Shown piece by piece: positions 7,701 through 16,449 of a DNA stretch of 64,000 nucleotides; position 1 is the first letter of the stretch; every line of letters starts with the position of its first letter. The DNA is from Lachnospiraceae bacterium UBA4364 (lineage in GTDB: Bacteria > Bacillota > Clostridia > Lachnospirales > Lachnospiraceae), in assembly GCA_002393955.1 (NCBI GenBank), contig DGSK01000002.1, positions 62,001 through 126,000 of the forward strand. The letters run 5' to 3'. Under the pieces are notes generated by a model. It did no database searches and was not told where the DNA came from. It was given only the letters and a program-made list of their open reading frames with translations. The position numbers and the translations under genes were made by a program.

Positions 7701-7983
7701 TTGCAGCAGAAGAATAGCCAGTTTCCAGGGCTTGCCAGACATAACTAATACCGTGATTTCAGTAGCAGAACAGCATGTTATTATGACGTTCGCAAAAATC
7801 TGCCGCGATTTCATAAGTTTTTTCATACAAATTTACATTTTCTTCCATCCCCCAGTCATCTGGCAGATCTCCGAGCATTACGACCCTGTCACAGACACCT
7901 GACTTGACCACAGTTTCTGCCTTCAGAAATATTTCCGGCTTGAGATGTACATCTGGTATTACAAGTATATTGCTCATTGTCAT
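7697..7983 (-). pseudogene. Metallophosphoesterase remnant
   Basis: Minus-strand start at 7983 (or ATG 7977, 10 nt after AGGAG) gives MSNILVIPDVHLKP followed by VMLGDLPDDWG, the metal-binding PDxH and GDxxD-like blocks of calcineurin-type phosphoesterases. A TGA at 7756-7758 replaces the glycine of the expected GNH(D/E) motif (reads CY-stop-NHG), the following Asp is Gly, and the frame continues ISYVWQALETGYSSAARDP before meeting the integrase fragment near 7697. So it carries a nonsense change, a lost metal ligand and a missing 3' end. Confidence 0.8.
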
Positions 7984-8111
7984 TTATCTCCTAGTTTTCA
8001 TTTTTTCATATTATAACGAAGCAAAGTAAAGAATATCCAAAAATTTTGTATGCAAAAAAAACTATTTTATGGATATTTTTTGTGAAACTGTAGATATTGA
8101 TATAAGGATTA

Positions 8112-9122
8112 TTAAACAGTTGTGTTAGAGGATGAAGCTTTGTACGCGGCAAGCTGCGCCTTCAACTCAGCAATTTCCTGCTGGCTTTTATCGAGAGCTG
8201 CTTCGGCTGCGCTGAGTTGGGCTTCAGCATCATTACAGCGTTTGGTCAGGTCATCGATCATGTATTTGGTTGTATTGCGGTCCATTATCCTGAGGGCTTC
8301 CGAAAACATGCCGATCACCTCCTCCGGCTTATTTCTGAATTCAGCAATATCTCTGTACAGAGGGATGAATTCAGGGTGAAAGTGTACAAGCTTAACTATT
8401 TCATCTGGCTTTTCAAATGTAAAGAATGAAAGCCATGCATTTCGCTTGTTATCAATTATATTGTGCATTTGTTTCCGGAAGGTGTCAAGGGAAATATATA
8501 CCACGTTGTCGAGAACCGTAATCTTGGCACCGCTGTCATAATGGGATATTTTCCTGTGAATGAACTTGGGGGCCACGGCAGAAAACTCTGCCGAACTCTT
8601 TTCCATAAGGATGATAAGCGTCACTGGTTTGAGGTCTTTGTAGCTGAAACTTTCGCCCTTTTCGGAGCGTACCTTTCCGTACTGTCGCATTATCATGTCT
8701 GCCGTATAGCAGTCGGAACGTTCACCAGGAAAATAGTACCCTATACGCTGCATTTCTACGTTCACTATCGCACCGGTATCAGTTTTTACTATGATGTCCA
8801 TGATGACCTGGCTGCCGGTTTCCGTTATGGCAGTGCCTTCCCTTGAAAGAATCTGTACAATATTTACCTTCTGCCCGAGTATTGCGGAAATTAACGATTC
8901 GATCCTTTCGGGGTGTACATCGGGCTTAAAGACATGCTGGAAAAATTTGTCCGAAAGAATCTGCAGTCCCTGTGAACCTTCTAAAAACGATAGGATGCTT
9001 TCCTGGTCATTGGCACTGAAGCTTTTCCATTCCTCATAGAGCAGGCTTTTTTCAATGATGCTGATAATTTCGGGGCGTGGACGCTTATCGCCAAAGATTT
9101 CGCCAAATGTGAGTGTTGCCAT
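8112..9122 (-). CDS. Rpn-family PD-(D/E)XK nuclease / transposase-like protein
   Basis: 336 residues. The N-terminal two thirds match the PD-(D/E)XK nuclease family transposase group (PF12784): TFGEIFGDKRPRPEI, then ILGQKVNIVQIL, the catalytic-type strand pair MDIIVKTDTGAIVNVEMQ (D near residue 111, E-x-Q in place of E-x-K), and YYFPGERSDCYTADMI. Such Rpn proteins are DNA endonucleases that stimulate RecA-independent recombination in the characterised members. The C-terminal 50 residues form a coiled coil (DLTKRCNDAEAQLSAAEAALDK). AAGGA lies about 5 nt before ATG 9122, and a promoter-like pair is upstream at 9285-9313. It looks intact, unlike its neighbours. Confidence 0.8.
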   Translation of the reverse strand: MATLTFGEIFGDKRPRPEIISIIEKSLLYEEWKSFSANDQESILSFLEGSQGLQILSDKFFQHVFKPDVHPERIESLISAILGQKVNIVQILSREGTAITETGSQVIMDIIVKTDTGAIVNVEMQRIGYYFPGERSDCYTADMIMRQYGKVRSEKGESFSYKDLKPVTLIILMEKSSAEFSAVAPKFIHRKISHYDSGAKITVLDNVVYISLDTFRKQMHNIIDNKRNAWLSFFTFEKPDEIVKLVHFHPEFIPLYRDIAEFRNKPEEVIGMFSEALRIMDRNTTKYMIDDLTKRCNDAEAQLSAAEAALDKSQQEIAELKAQLAAYKASSSNTTV

Positions 9123-9284
9123 AAGTTTCCTTTCCGTGATATATCGGACAAGGCAGAAAAAAATGCTATGACCGAATATGTCACTTGCAAAATTTCACTA
9201 CTGTGAATAATGGAACGACTATTCCTCAGATGCACCGCTTATGAAAAGCTGGTGCAGAGATTCACACTTGTTACAACACCAATA

Positions 9285-9313
9285 CCTTAACAGAAATCGG
9301 CTGGGGTTGTCAA
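9285..9313 (-). promoter_or_regulatory. Possible promoter of the Rpn gene
   Basis: On the minus strand TTGACA (9308-9313) and TTAAGG (9285-9290), spacing 17. The -35 is perfect, the -10 poor. The leader would be about 155 nt. The rest of 9123-9360 shows no gene. Confidence 0.35.
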
Positions 9314-9359
9314 TAATAGAATGAGTGACGATAGTCGGTTGGTATGATCCGTAGTCCGA

Positions 9360-9734
9360 TGGACATTAACGGAAGCTGAAAGGCGTATCATAGAATCCCA
9401 TGTGGGTCTCACGGAAAAGCTTCTTACCAAAATGAAATTTGAAGGTGCTTACAAGTCTGTGCCGGAATGGTCCGGCGGACACCACGAGTATTTAGACGGT
9501 TCCGGATATCCAAAGCATCTTAAATCTGAGGATATACCTTGGGAAACAAGACTTATTACGATCATCGAAATTTATGACACACTTACTGCAGATGACAGAC
9601 CGTATAAACCGCCGATGGCGCTGGAAAAGGCTTTTTCGATTTTATAGGATATGGCAGAGCATGGAAAGCTTGATCCGCAGCTGTTATCAAGCTTTCGTGA
9701 GAGTAATGCCTGGAAGCGGGAGACAGCAGAATGA
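9360..9734 (+). pseudogene. HD-GYP phosphodiesterase C-terminal fragment with nonsense codon
   Basis: The frame reads LTEAERRIIESHVGLTEKL, then SVPEWSGGHHEYLDGSGYP with the HHE..DGSGYP block of HD-GYP c-di-GMP phosphodiesterases, then TLTADDRPYKPPM and KAFSIL-stop-DMAEHGKLDPQLL, ending at TGA 9732-9734. The TAG at 9645 falls inside a well-conserved stretch and coding continues after it. The N-terminal half with the HD metal residues is missing (in-frame TGA about 9345). A dead remnant. Confidence 0.85.
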
Positions 9735-9750
9735 CAGGATACAAAACGCA

Positions 9751-9779
9751 TTGACATGTTATTTTTGCTTGTATACAAT
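9751..9779 (+). promoter_or_regulatory. Promoter of the zinc-related locus
   Basis: TTGACA (9751-9756) and TACAAT (9774-9779) separated by 17 bp, directed at the gene at 9843. Confidence 0.7.
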
Positions 9780-9842
9780 TGAGAGCGGTTTGAGATGATA
9801 TAAAGATGTAAACAAAACGAGCGGAATAGTATTATCTACAGA

Positions 9843-10175
9843 ATGAAAATGGATACAGTCAGTTCATTATCTTACTTACATAGGAAGAAAACATTTATGA
9901 TCTCAGCGGTGCTCTGTGTACTGCTGGTTGTGTCGACTTTTGCTTCCGCATTATTCATAGCTATGGAGACCGAACATGACTGTGGTGGTGAAGAGTGTCA
10001 CATCTGCGAGTGCATAGAGCTCTGTGAGGCCATACTTCAGCAGGTGGGGACTGCACTGCCGATAGTTACGGCTTCTCTTATTTTTTCTGTTATTTCCATA
10101 GCATTAAATTCAATGGATGGTGGTGTTCTCTGCCCGAAAACACCTGTAAGCCAGAAGATACGTCTGAATGATTGA
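9843..10175 (+). CDS. Small membrane protein with Cys/His cluster, zinc-uptake neighbourhood
   Basis: 110 residues with two membrane segments (about 20-42 and 72-90) joined by a metal-binding-like loop HDCGGEECHICECIELCE, with five cysteines and two histidines. Similar small proteins occur beside znuA-type genes in Clostridia, and znuA follows here by 160 bp, so a role in zinc handling is likely but unproven. The ATG at 9843 lacks a good ribosome site; ATG 9897 (MISAVLCV) has AGGAAG about 9 nt upstream and could be the real start, giving a 92-residue protein that still includes both segments. Confidence 0.65.
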   Translation: MKMDTVSSLSYLHRKKTFMISAVLCVLLVVSTFASALFIAMETEHDCGGEECHICECIELCEAILQQVGTALPIVTASLIFSVISIALNSMDGGVLCPKTPVSQKIRLND

Positions 10176-10335
10176 ATTTTTCCAAGGCAGGAGTGCGGAA
10201 AATCTGCATTAATTCCATTTATAATATAATGGCATACAATTATCGGGGAATGTGGTAAGATTTTTGTTTTGATGCAAAAATAGTACGGATATCCGAGCAT
10301 GTTTTGAAACAGATTACGGAGGTTAATAAAACAAT

Positions 10336-11448
10336 ATGAATATAAGAAAAATGATGACAGTATTTTTTGCAGCCGCATTCACAATGTGTGGTGTTACAGC
10401 CTGTGATACAACAGGTGCTTTACAGAACGCTTCAGCAGAAAACGGAGATTCAGACAAGATGCAGATCGTCACAACCATATTTCCGGAATACGATTGGGTG
10501 GAAAATGTACTCGGTGACAGGGCGGATGCTGCAGAAGTGACACTGCTGCTTGACAATGGAGTGGATCTCCACAGCTATCAGCCTACAGCAGAAGACATAA
10601 TGAAAATCTCAACCTGCGATATGTTCATTTACGTAGGCGGTGAGTCAGATGAGTGGGCTGAAGACGTCCTGGAGAATGCAGTGAATAAGGATATGGTGGT
10701 CATTAATCTTCTGGATGCCCTTGGTGATGGCGTGAAGGCCGAGGAAATAGTAGAGGGCATGGAAGCAGAGCACGACCATGAGCATGAAGAAGGCGAGGAA
10801 GCAGAGCATGACCATGAGCACGAGGATGGAGAAGATGTTGAGCACGCCCACGAGCATGAGGAAGGTAAAGAAGCAGGGCATGACCATGAGGGTGGAGAAG
10901 AGTGTGAGGAGGAAATGGATGAACACGTATGGCTTTCCCTCAGGAATGCAGAGGTTCTTTGCGGAACGATTGCAGATGGCCTGGGACAGATAGACAGTGA
11001 AAATGCTGATGTCTACAAAGCTAACGCAGAAGCGTATAAGACAGAGCTTGCGGATCTTGACGCAAAGTATGCCGAGGCTGTTGCCAATGCAGAGGTGAAA
11101 ACTCTTCTTTTTGGTGACAGGTTCCCGTTTCGTTATATGGTGGACGACTACGGACTTGATTACTATGCCGCATTTGTGGGCTGCTCTGCCGAGACGGAGG
11201 CAAGCTTCGAGACTATAGTATTTCTGGCAGGAAAGACGGATGAGCTGGGACTTTCTTCCATCATGACGATTGAGGGAAGTGACCGGCGTATAGCAGAGAC
11301 CATCCGTGACAATACCTCATCAAAGGATCAGCAGATACTTACGCTGGATTCGCTGCAGTCAACGACGCTTAAGGATGCGGCTAACGGAACTTCTTATCTG
11401 TCCGTTATGGAATCAAATCTTGAAGTGCTTAAGGAAGCTCTTAAGTAG
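10336..11448 (+). CDS. znuA: Zinc ABC transporter substrate-binding lipoprotein
   Basis: 370 residues, cluster A-I metal-binding receptor. Lipoprotein signal with GVTAC (Cys23), then VTTIFPEYDW and the first metal His in GVDLHSYQP, a His/Asp/Glu-rich loop (about residues 142-190, many HDHEHE units) that is typical of zinc-specific receptors, the second His in DEHVWLSLRNAE, and the later LLFGDRFPFRYM and C-terminal TIEGSDRRIAE. It would deliver Zn(II) to a ZnuB permease and ZnuC ATPase. GGAGG lies 13 nt before ATG 10336, rather far. Neither a complete znuB nor any znuC follows, so it must work with a transporter elsewhere or be on its way to loss. Confidence 0.92.
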   Translation: MNIRKMMTVFFAAAFTMCGVTACDTTGALQNASAENGDSDKMQIVTTIFPEYDWVENVLGDRADAAEVTLLLDNGVDLHSYQPTAEDIMKISTCDMFIYVGGESDEWAEDVLENAVNKDMVVINLLDALGDGVKAEEIVEGMEAEHDHEHEEGEEAEHDHEHEDGEDVEHAHEHEEGKEAGHDHEGGEECEEEMDEHVWLSLRNAEVLCGTIADGLGQIDSENADVYKANAEAYKTELADLDAKYAEAVANAEVKTLLFGDRFPFRYMVDDYGLDYYAAFVGCSAETEASFETIVFLAGKTDELGLSSIMTIEGSDRRIAETIRDNTSSKDQQILTLDSLQSTTLKDAANGTSYLSVMESNLEVLKEALK

Positions 11449-11471
11449 CAGGAACTGCATATAAGACGGGG

Positions 11472-11690
11472 ATGTATGCAGTACCCTGTTCGGTTCGGTT
11501 TCCATTCTTACTTGTAGGTTCCCTGCTTATTTCTGCGCTGGTTATTTTCCCGGCTCTTTCTTCAATGAGATTGTTTAGGAGCTTTAAATCAGTAACCGTA
11601 TGTTCGGCGGTGCTTTCAGTTGCAATAGTTGCAGTCCAGGCTGCTGCGTTTGCATTGTGCTGTCTGGCAGGAAGGGTGTTCATAAAATGA
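11472..11690 (+). pseudogene. znuB fragment (C-terminal membrane part with internal deletion)
   Basis: 72 codons encode FPFLLVGSLLISALVIFPA, LSSMRLFRSFKSVTVCSAV and a last hydrophobic segment ending CLAGRVFIK, which is the C-terminal part of an ABC-3 family metal permease (ZnuB). About 200 N-terminal residues are missing, and the segment between SAVLSV and VQAAAFALCC is shorter than in the family, implying a second deletion. Two membrane segments cannot form a permease. Confidence 0.75.
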
Positions 11691-12187
11691 AAAAAGTATT
11701 CATTCATACGGCAGAGCCTGAGACAGATGGAACAGTTTCCGAGTGTGATGGGGACGAAGCGGATGATACTGCCAAACAGGATGAAACCGGTAAAGATGAT
11801 AAAAACTCGGCAGCAGTTGATTTGGATCTGACAGTCCTGTCATCAACCATGGTCTATTCCGAGGTCTATAATATGATGCTCTCGCCTGAAGACTATGTGG
11901 ATAAAAGAATAAAAATGGAGGGGATTTTTTCGATTTATTATGATGAGGTCTCGGAAAAAAAATATTTTGCGTGTATAATAATGGATGCAACCGCATGCTG
12001 CTCCCAGGGAATAGAATTTGAGCCATCGGATGAATACAGTTATCCTGAGGATTTCCCGGAGGCAGGGAGTTTTGTATGTGTGGAAGGCGTGTTTGACACA
12101 TATATGGAAGGTGAAAATATGTACTGCACTTTGAGGGATGCCGAGCTTATTTCATGGACGGCCGGCAGCGTTGAGGAGGTCAGATAA
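11687..12187 (+). CDS. Conserved protein of zinc-uptake loci, signal peptide apparently lost
   Basis: 166 residues from ATG 11687, overlapping the end of the znuB fragment by 4 nt. The first residues MKKVFIHTAEPETDG jump from a signal-like start straight into an acidic linker, as if the hydrophobic signal core had been deleted. The rest is an OB-like domain: MMLSPEDYVDKRIKMEGIF, YYDEVSEKKYFACIIMDATACCSQGIEF and ECVEGVF-type strands. The DATACCSQGIEF block resembles the C-terminal half of DUF1980/TIGR03943 proteins that accompany metal transporters. Without a signal it would stay in the cytoplasm, so it may no longer do its job. Confidence 0.6.
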   Translation: MKKVFIHTAEPETDGTVSECDGDEADDTAKQDETGKDDKNSAAVDLDLTVLSSTMVYSEVYNMMLSPEDYVDKRIKMEGIFSIYYDEVSEKKYFACIIMDATACCSQGIEFEPSDEYSYPEDFPEAGSFVCVEGVFDTYMEGENMYCTLRDAELISWTAGSVEEVR

Positions 12188-12188
12188 G

Positions 12189-12362
12189 ATGGAAACCTGG
12201 TACTACGAAGTAGTAAGCATAGACGGTGACTATGCTAATTTAAAAAGAACGGATATTGAATCAGACGATCTCAAGCTTGTTGCGAGAGCCCTGCTCCCGC
12301 CGGAAATCGTTGAGGGAAGTCAGCTTAAATATGAAATGATGCAGTATGAACTTTTGAAGTAA
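12189..12362 (+). CDS. 57-residue conserved small protein
   Basis: Reads METWYYEVVSIDGDYANLKR and LVARALLPPEIVEGSQLKYE, a compact beta-rich protein of the kind often called a chemotaxis- or translation-neighbour small protein in Lachnospiraceae; I cannot give a function. GAGGAGG is 9 nt before ATG 12189, inside the end of the gene before, and one base separates the two genes, so they are co-translated. Confidence 0.65.
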   Translation: METWYYEVVSIDGDYANLKRTDIESDDLKLVARALLPPEIVEGSQLKYEMMQYELLK

Positions 12363-12414
12363 GCCTGAAGCCGCTGTGGCGAAGGGGACTTTTAATAATT
12401 CGGAGGCGCATTTT

Positions 12415-13524
12415 ATGTGGAGTTTTCGTAGAAAAAATCTCATTTTATCGTTCGCATTGTTAATGTCGGTCTTTTTAACTTCATGTTCTGTTAATTCTAA
12501 GGGAACCGGTCCGGGTGACAGCGTGGATTCTGCAGAATCCGGTAACAGCGCTGAGTCAGCCAATGGATCAGAGGTGATCAGCAGTGCTGTAGACTTTGAT
12601 CATGAGCTGGACGGGTACGAGCCTAAAAAGGATCATTACAATTTCTATTTTACCTATAAAACTGTCCACCCCTGGTGGGATGCGGTTGCTCTTGGCATGG
12701 AGGATGCCCAGAGACAGTACCATGATAAGGGGATAACGATCACATATGAGTATATGGCACCGGAGGCAGCATCTGCCGAGGATCAGAAAGAGAGACTTCG
12801 TGCAGCAGAATCGAAAGACTTTGATGTTATTGGTGTCGATGTGGCTGATGCGGATATTATATCGCCGATCCTTGATGAAATGGTGGATTCGGGGTATAAG
12901 GTTATGACTTTTTCAAGCTCTGATGCACATGAGGGCTGCAAAAGGATTGCCTATGTCGGCAATACGCATAATTATGAAGACGGTGCGGATCTGACTGAAG
13001 CTTTATGCAAAAAACTCGACTACAAGGGGAAAGTGGCAATCCTTGTGGGAAGTGTCGGGGCGCCGTGCCACGAAGAAAGGGCGGCAGGAGCAAAGGATAC
13101 GATCGCCAAATACAGCGACATGGAAATAGTTGCCACTGAGTATGATATGGATTCTGTAGACCTGGCCTATGACCTTACATTAAAGATACTTGAGGAGAAT
13201 CCTGATCTTGACGGGATCATCTGTTGCAACATGAGTAATCCCGTAGGTGCCGCAAGGGCGGTAAAAGAAAAGGGGCATGATGCCGTTATCGTAGGCATGG
13301 ACCATGATCAGGAAGCGCTGCATTATCTGAAAGACGGGGTTATCTACTGCCTTGGGGTTCAGGACTGCTATTCCATAGGCTTTGATACGATTCAGATAGC
13401 TGTGAAGATTGCAGACGGCAATCAGCCGGGTGAATTATTTAAGGAAAAGACAGATGAGATAACAACGGTTATTTATCAGGAAGATGCAGCGGTAATGCTG
13501 GAACTGCTGTATGGTGAAGACTAA
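12415..13524 (+). CDS. Sugar-type periplasmic binding lipoprotein paired with a diguanylate cyclase
   Basis: 369 residues. Lipoprotein signal with lipobox LTSC, a linker rich in Ser/Glu/Asp, then a type I periplasmic binding fold of the ribose/xylose class: HPWWDAVALGMEDA, DVIGVDVADADIISPIL, GYKVMTFSSSDAHE, KVAILVGSVGAPCHEERAAG and DGIICCNMSNPVGAARAV. The start ATG 12415 has GGAGG 8 nt upstream. The next gene begins inside its stop codon (TAATG) and encodes a membrane diguanylate cyclase; no ABC permease is nearby. It is therefore probably a ligand sensor for that cyclase and not a transport receptor. Confidence 0.8.
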   Translation: MWSFRRKNLILSFALLMSVFLTSCSVNSKGTGPGDSVDSAESGNSAESANGSEVISSAVDFDHELDGYEPKKDHYNFYFTYKTVHPWWDAVALGMEDAQRQYHDKGITITYEYMAPEAASAEDQKERLRAAESKDFDVIGVDVADADIISPILDEMVDSGYKVMTFSSSDAHEGCKRIAYVGNTHNYEDGADLTEALCKKLDYKGKVAILVGSVGAPCHEERAAGAKDTIAKYSDMEIVATEYDMDSVDLAYDLTLKILEENPDLDGIICCNMSNPVGAARAVKEKGHDAVIVGMDHDQEALHYLKDGVIYCLGVQDCYSIGFDTIQIAVKIADGNQPGELFKEKTDEITTVIYQEDAAVMLELLYGED

Positions 13525-15020
13525 TGAAAAAACATATCACGAAAAAACAATTTATAATTACAGCAATCGTCGGCGGCATAATAATGATGGCAACGGTGAT
13601 CATAAATACCATTATGTCTACAAGACAGACTACCACCGCAACAAATGAGGCCGTTTCCGAGGTCAGCTCATTTTATCTTGAGGCAATGGCGGACCGGCGG
13701 GCTAAAACGGTCACGAATCTTATAAGAAGCAACTTTGATCATATGGATAAAGCTGTGGAATATATCAGTAACGAAGGAATCGAGTCACAAGATGAACTCC
13801 GTCATACGATGGGAAGCATAAAATCCATGCTTTCTCTCAACCGCTTTGCGCTTGTAGATGATGACAAGGTGGTTTATACGCAGTATACAACCTACACCGG
13901 CGGCAGCAGGCACCCTTTCCTTTCGGATGAAAATATGGATAAGCAGAATGTCAGTACGGTTTCGTTGTATGGTTCATCAAAACAGCTCTGTCTTGCCGCA
14001 CCTACACATGATCTCGAGATAGCCGGAAAGCCGTACAGGGCATGCTTCGTGCAGATTGATGTCAGCGAGATAGTGGATCTGCTTGCGTTTGATGATGATG
14101 GGAGAACAAATTTCGGTATCTACAGTAAAAACGGAGAAAACCTGACAGAGACGGAACTGGGACCTTACATATCACACCATAATCTTTTTGATGCTTTAAA
14201 TGGTGTCATTTCCGAAGATGACTGGAACGAAAACAGGGAAAACTTTTTAAATGCTGTGGAAGGAAGCATTACTTTTAATGCTAACGGGGCTGAGGAGACA
14301 TTATGCTATGTTCCCATAGAGGATACTGACTGGATGATGGTGGTACTCATCCGTGAGAGTGTCATACAGGACAGGATCCGGAGTATAAGCGAGAAAAGTC
14401 TTTCGGCAAGTAAAAGACATATAGTATTCACCTTGTCCTATTCCATTATTTTTTTCGGTGTTCTGATGTTTATGATGAAGGCTCTGTTTAACAAGGATCT
14501 TCAGGAGGAAAAGGAAAACTCTAAGACTTTCCGCAGTATGGCAAGCACGGATTCACTGACCGGGATAAGGAACAAGCATGCTTATACCGAAGCTGAGAGC
14601 GCCCTTAATCGTCGGATAATGGAAAAGGATATAGAAAAGCTGGCTATAGTTGTATGCGACGTAAACGGACTCAAAATAGTCAATGACACACAGGGACATG
14701 CAGCCGGAGATAAGCTTATAAAGGATGCAAGCTCGATGATCTGTGAGTATTTTTCACGCGGAGCGGTATTCAGGATCGGAGGAGACGAGTTTGCAGTCAT
14801 TCTCCAGGACAAAGGCTATGAAACGATCCATGAGGTGATAACCGAGATAAACCGGGCGATAGAGGAGAACATAAAGAAGAAAGAAGTTGTGATCTCAATC
14901 GGTTATTCGGAGCTGACACCGGAGGATAAGCTTGTCCGTGATATATTTGAGCGTGCGGATCAGATGATGTATAAACGCAAACAGCAGCTCAAACTGATGG
15001 GGGCGCAGACAAGATTGTAA
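13524..15020 (+). CDS. Membrane diguanylate cyclase with Cache-like sensor domain
   Basis: 498 residues. Membrane segment at about 12-30, extracytoplasmic double-Cache-like region to about 300 (contains LSLNRFALVDDDKVVYTQY and the WMMVVLIRESV strand), second membrane segment about 307-325, then a GGDEF domain starting STDSLTGIRNKHAY. The active site is GGDEF at residues 419-423, complete, with no RxxD inhibitory site ahead of it (SRGAVF precedes). It makes c-di-GMP, probably in response to the binding lipoprotein whose gene overlaps by one base (TAATG). Confidence 0.88.
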   Translation: MKKHITKKQFIITAIVGGIIMMATVIINTIMSTRQTTTATNEAVSEVSSFYLEAMADRRAKTVTNLIRSNFDHMDKAVEYISNEGIESQDELRHTMGSIKSMLSLNRFALVDDDKVVYTQYTTYTGGSRHPFLSDENMDKQNVSTVSLYGSSKQLCLAAPTHDLEIAGKPYRACFVQIDVSEIVDLLAFDDDGRTNFGIYSKNGENLTETELGPYISHHNLFDALNGVISEDDWNENRENFLNAVEGSITFNANGAEETLCYVPIEDTDWMMVVLIRESVIQDRIRSISEKSLSASKRHIVFTLSYSIIFFGVLMFMMKALFNKDLQEEKENSKTFRSMASTDSLTGIRNKHAYTEAESALNRRIMEKDIEKLAIVVCDVNGLKIVNDTQGHAAGDKLIKDASSMICEYFSRGAVFRIGGDEFAVILQDKGYETIHEVITEINRAIEENIKKKEVVISIGYSELTPEDKLVRDIFERADQMMYKRKQQLKLMGAQTRL

Positions 15021-15042
15021 TAGCAGTATAAAAGTACCGGAT

Positions 15043-15071
15043 TTGACAATAATGTTTTGTTTTGATATAGT
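15043..15071 (+). promoter_or_regulatory. Promoter of the SH3/cell-wall hydrolase gene
   Basis: TTGACA (15043-15048), 17 bp, TATAGT (15066-15071). Just downstream are the palindrome ACAAATTTGT (inside GTAACAAATTTGTAAC) and two copies of GAAACAAAAYGTTA exactly 20 bp apart (15097 and 15117), which look like operator or leader elements. Confidence 0.7.
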
Positions 15072-15142
15072 AGCCGTAACAAATTTGTAACAGTTTGAAA
15101 CAAAATGTTAAAAAAAGAAACAAAACGTTAGAAACTGAAGGT

Positions 15143-16402
15143 ATGAGAAGAATCCGGTTACTGAAAATGGCAGGTGTGTTTACCTTAGCTGCCATCGTCA
15201 TAATGAATACGAGTGTTCTTTCCGCTTACGGGATCGATGAGGATCCTGTGAAGTTTTCGTTGTCGGAAGATGTGATGTGTGCGAACATCGAGTCCGACAA
15301 ACTTTCGGTAGCAGGCGAAATACCGGTGGATCTTTCAGAGTTAAGCAAGCCTGATGAGAATGTTACTGCTGATACGGTCTCTGGGGATGATGTGGCTGCC
15401 GGTATTGCTGAAGCAACGGAGTGCGGTGTGGTGCCTACGGAGGATGAACTTCAGGATATCATAGATGCTGAGGCAAATGCGTGGAAAGAAGAAGGGGCGC
15501 TTGTAATGGCGGATGTTGTGACATCCGTTAATGTGCGTGCTGAAGCAAGTGAGGAATCGGAGATAGTCGGAAAGCTCTATACGGAGTGCGGCGGCAATAT
15601 AATCGAATATACTGATGACTGGACCAAGCTTAAGTCCGGCAAGGTTGTAGGCTGGGTAAGCAATGAATATCTTTTATTCGGAGATGATGCTGAAAGACTG
15701 TACAAAGAAGTCGGCGTGATGCAGGCAACAGTTACCGGGCAGACTCTCAGGGTAAGGAAAGAAGCATCTGTTGATGCGGAAGTCCTGGGAATGGTTGCAG
15801 AAGGTGATGTGTTCGAGGAAGTGTCTGAGGATGACGGTTGGGTAGTTATAGACTTTGAAGGTGCTGACGGATATATATCTTCCGAATATGTGACGACAGA
15901 ATATGTGGTGGACTGCGGTGAGACCATGGCAGCCATAGAGGCCAGGGAGGCTGCTAAGGCAGCAGCGGCAAAGAAGGCCGCAGAGAGCAAGAACAGCTCT
16001 AATAAGAATTCGTCTAAGAGTTCGTCTCTGCCGCAGACAAACGATTATTATGGAGCTTATGCGGCATCCGCTACAGATGAGGTGCTTTTGGGTGCGCTTA
16101 TACAGTGCGAAGCGGGTAATCAGCCTTATGAGGCACAGGTGGCCGTTGGCGCAGTAGTAATGAACAGAGTCAGGAGCTCTGCATATCCTTCCACCATATA
16201 TGATGTAATTTACGCATCGGGGCAGTTCACTCCCGCAGGAAATGGCAAGGTTGACAGGGTGATAGCAAACGGCGTAATGCCGGTATGCCTGCAGGCAGCG
16301 CAGGAGGCACTGAGCGGTTATTCAAATGTAGGCGGAGCTACACACTTCAGAAGGGTGGGCTATCACGACGGAATAGTCATAGGTGTGCAGGTATTCTGGT
16401 AA
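15143..16402 (+). CDS. Secreted SH3-domain cell-wall hydrolase (SleB/CwlJ-type)
   Basis: 419 residues. Signal peptide (MRRIRLLKMAGVF followed by a hydrophobic run to about residue 30), an acidic linker, two bacterial SH3 domains (about 113-170 with TSVNVRAEASEESEIVG, and 185-240 with GQTLRVRKEASVDAEVLG), an Ala/Ser/Asn linker, and a C-terminal hydrolase_2 domain with LLGALIQCEAGNQPYEAQVA (catalytic-type Glu), VVMNRVRSS and THFRRVGYH. It would bind and cut peptidoglycan outside the cell. The start is uncertain: TTG 15095 is in frame and 16 codons earlier but has no ribosome site and covers repeats; ATG 15143 has GAAGG very close. Confidence 0.8.
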   Translation: MRRIRLLKMAGVFTLAAIVIMNTSVLSAYGIDEDPVKFSLSEDVMCANIESDKLSVAGEIPVDLSELSKPDENVTADTVSGDDVAAGIAEATECGVVPTEDELQDIIDAEANAWKEEGALVMADVVTSVNVRAEASEESEIVGKLYTECGGNIIEYTDDWTKLKSGKVVGWVSNEYLLFGDDAERLYKEVGVMQATVTGQTLRVRKEASVDAEVLGMVAEGDVFEEVSEDDGWVVIDFEGADGYISSEYVTTEYVVDCGETMAAIEAREAAKAAAAKKAAESKNSSNKNSSKSSSLPQTNDYYGAYAASATDEVLLGALIQCEAGNQPYEAQVAVGAVVMNRVRSSAYPSTIYDVIYASGQFTPAGNGKVDRVIANGVMPVCLQAAQEALSGYSNVGGATHFRRVGYHDGIVIGVQVFW

Positions 16403-16449
16403 GAAAGTCATTGCCGGGGATATGGCAGAGTAATGACGGAGTAAAATAA

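Noticed and set aside
3900..7758. Two TGA codons (about 3919 and 7756) stand where homologues have glycine, which might suggest UGA recoding to glycine.
   Set aside because: Many intact genes here end in TGA at the expected length, both cases are GGA-to-TGA single changes in genes with other damage (lost starts, lost metal ligand, truncation), and the HD-GYP remnant has an equivalent TAG.
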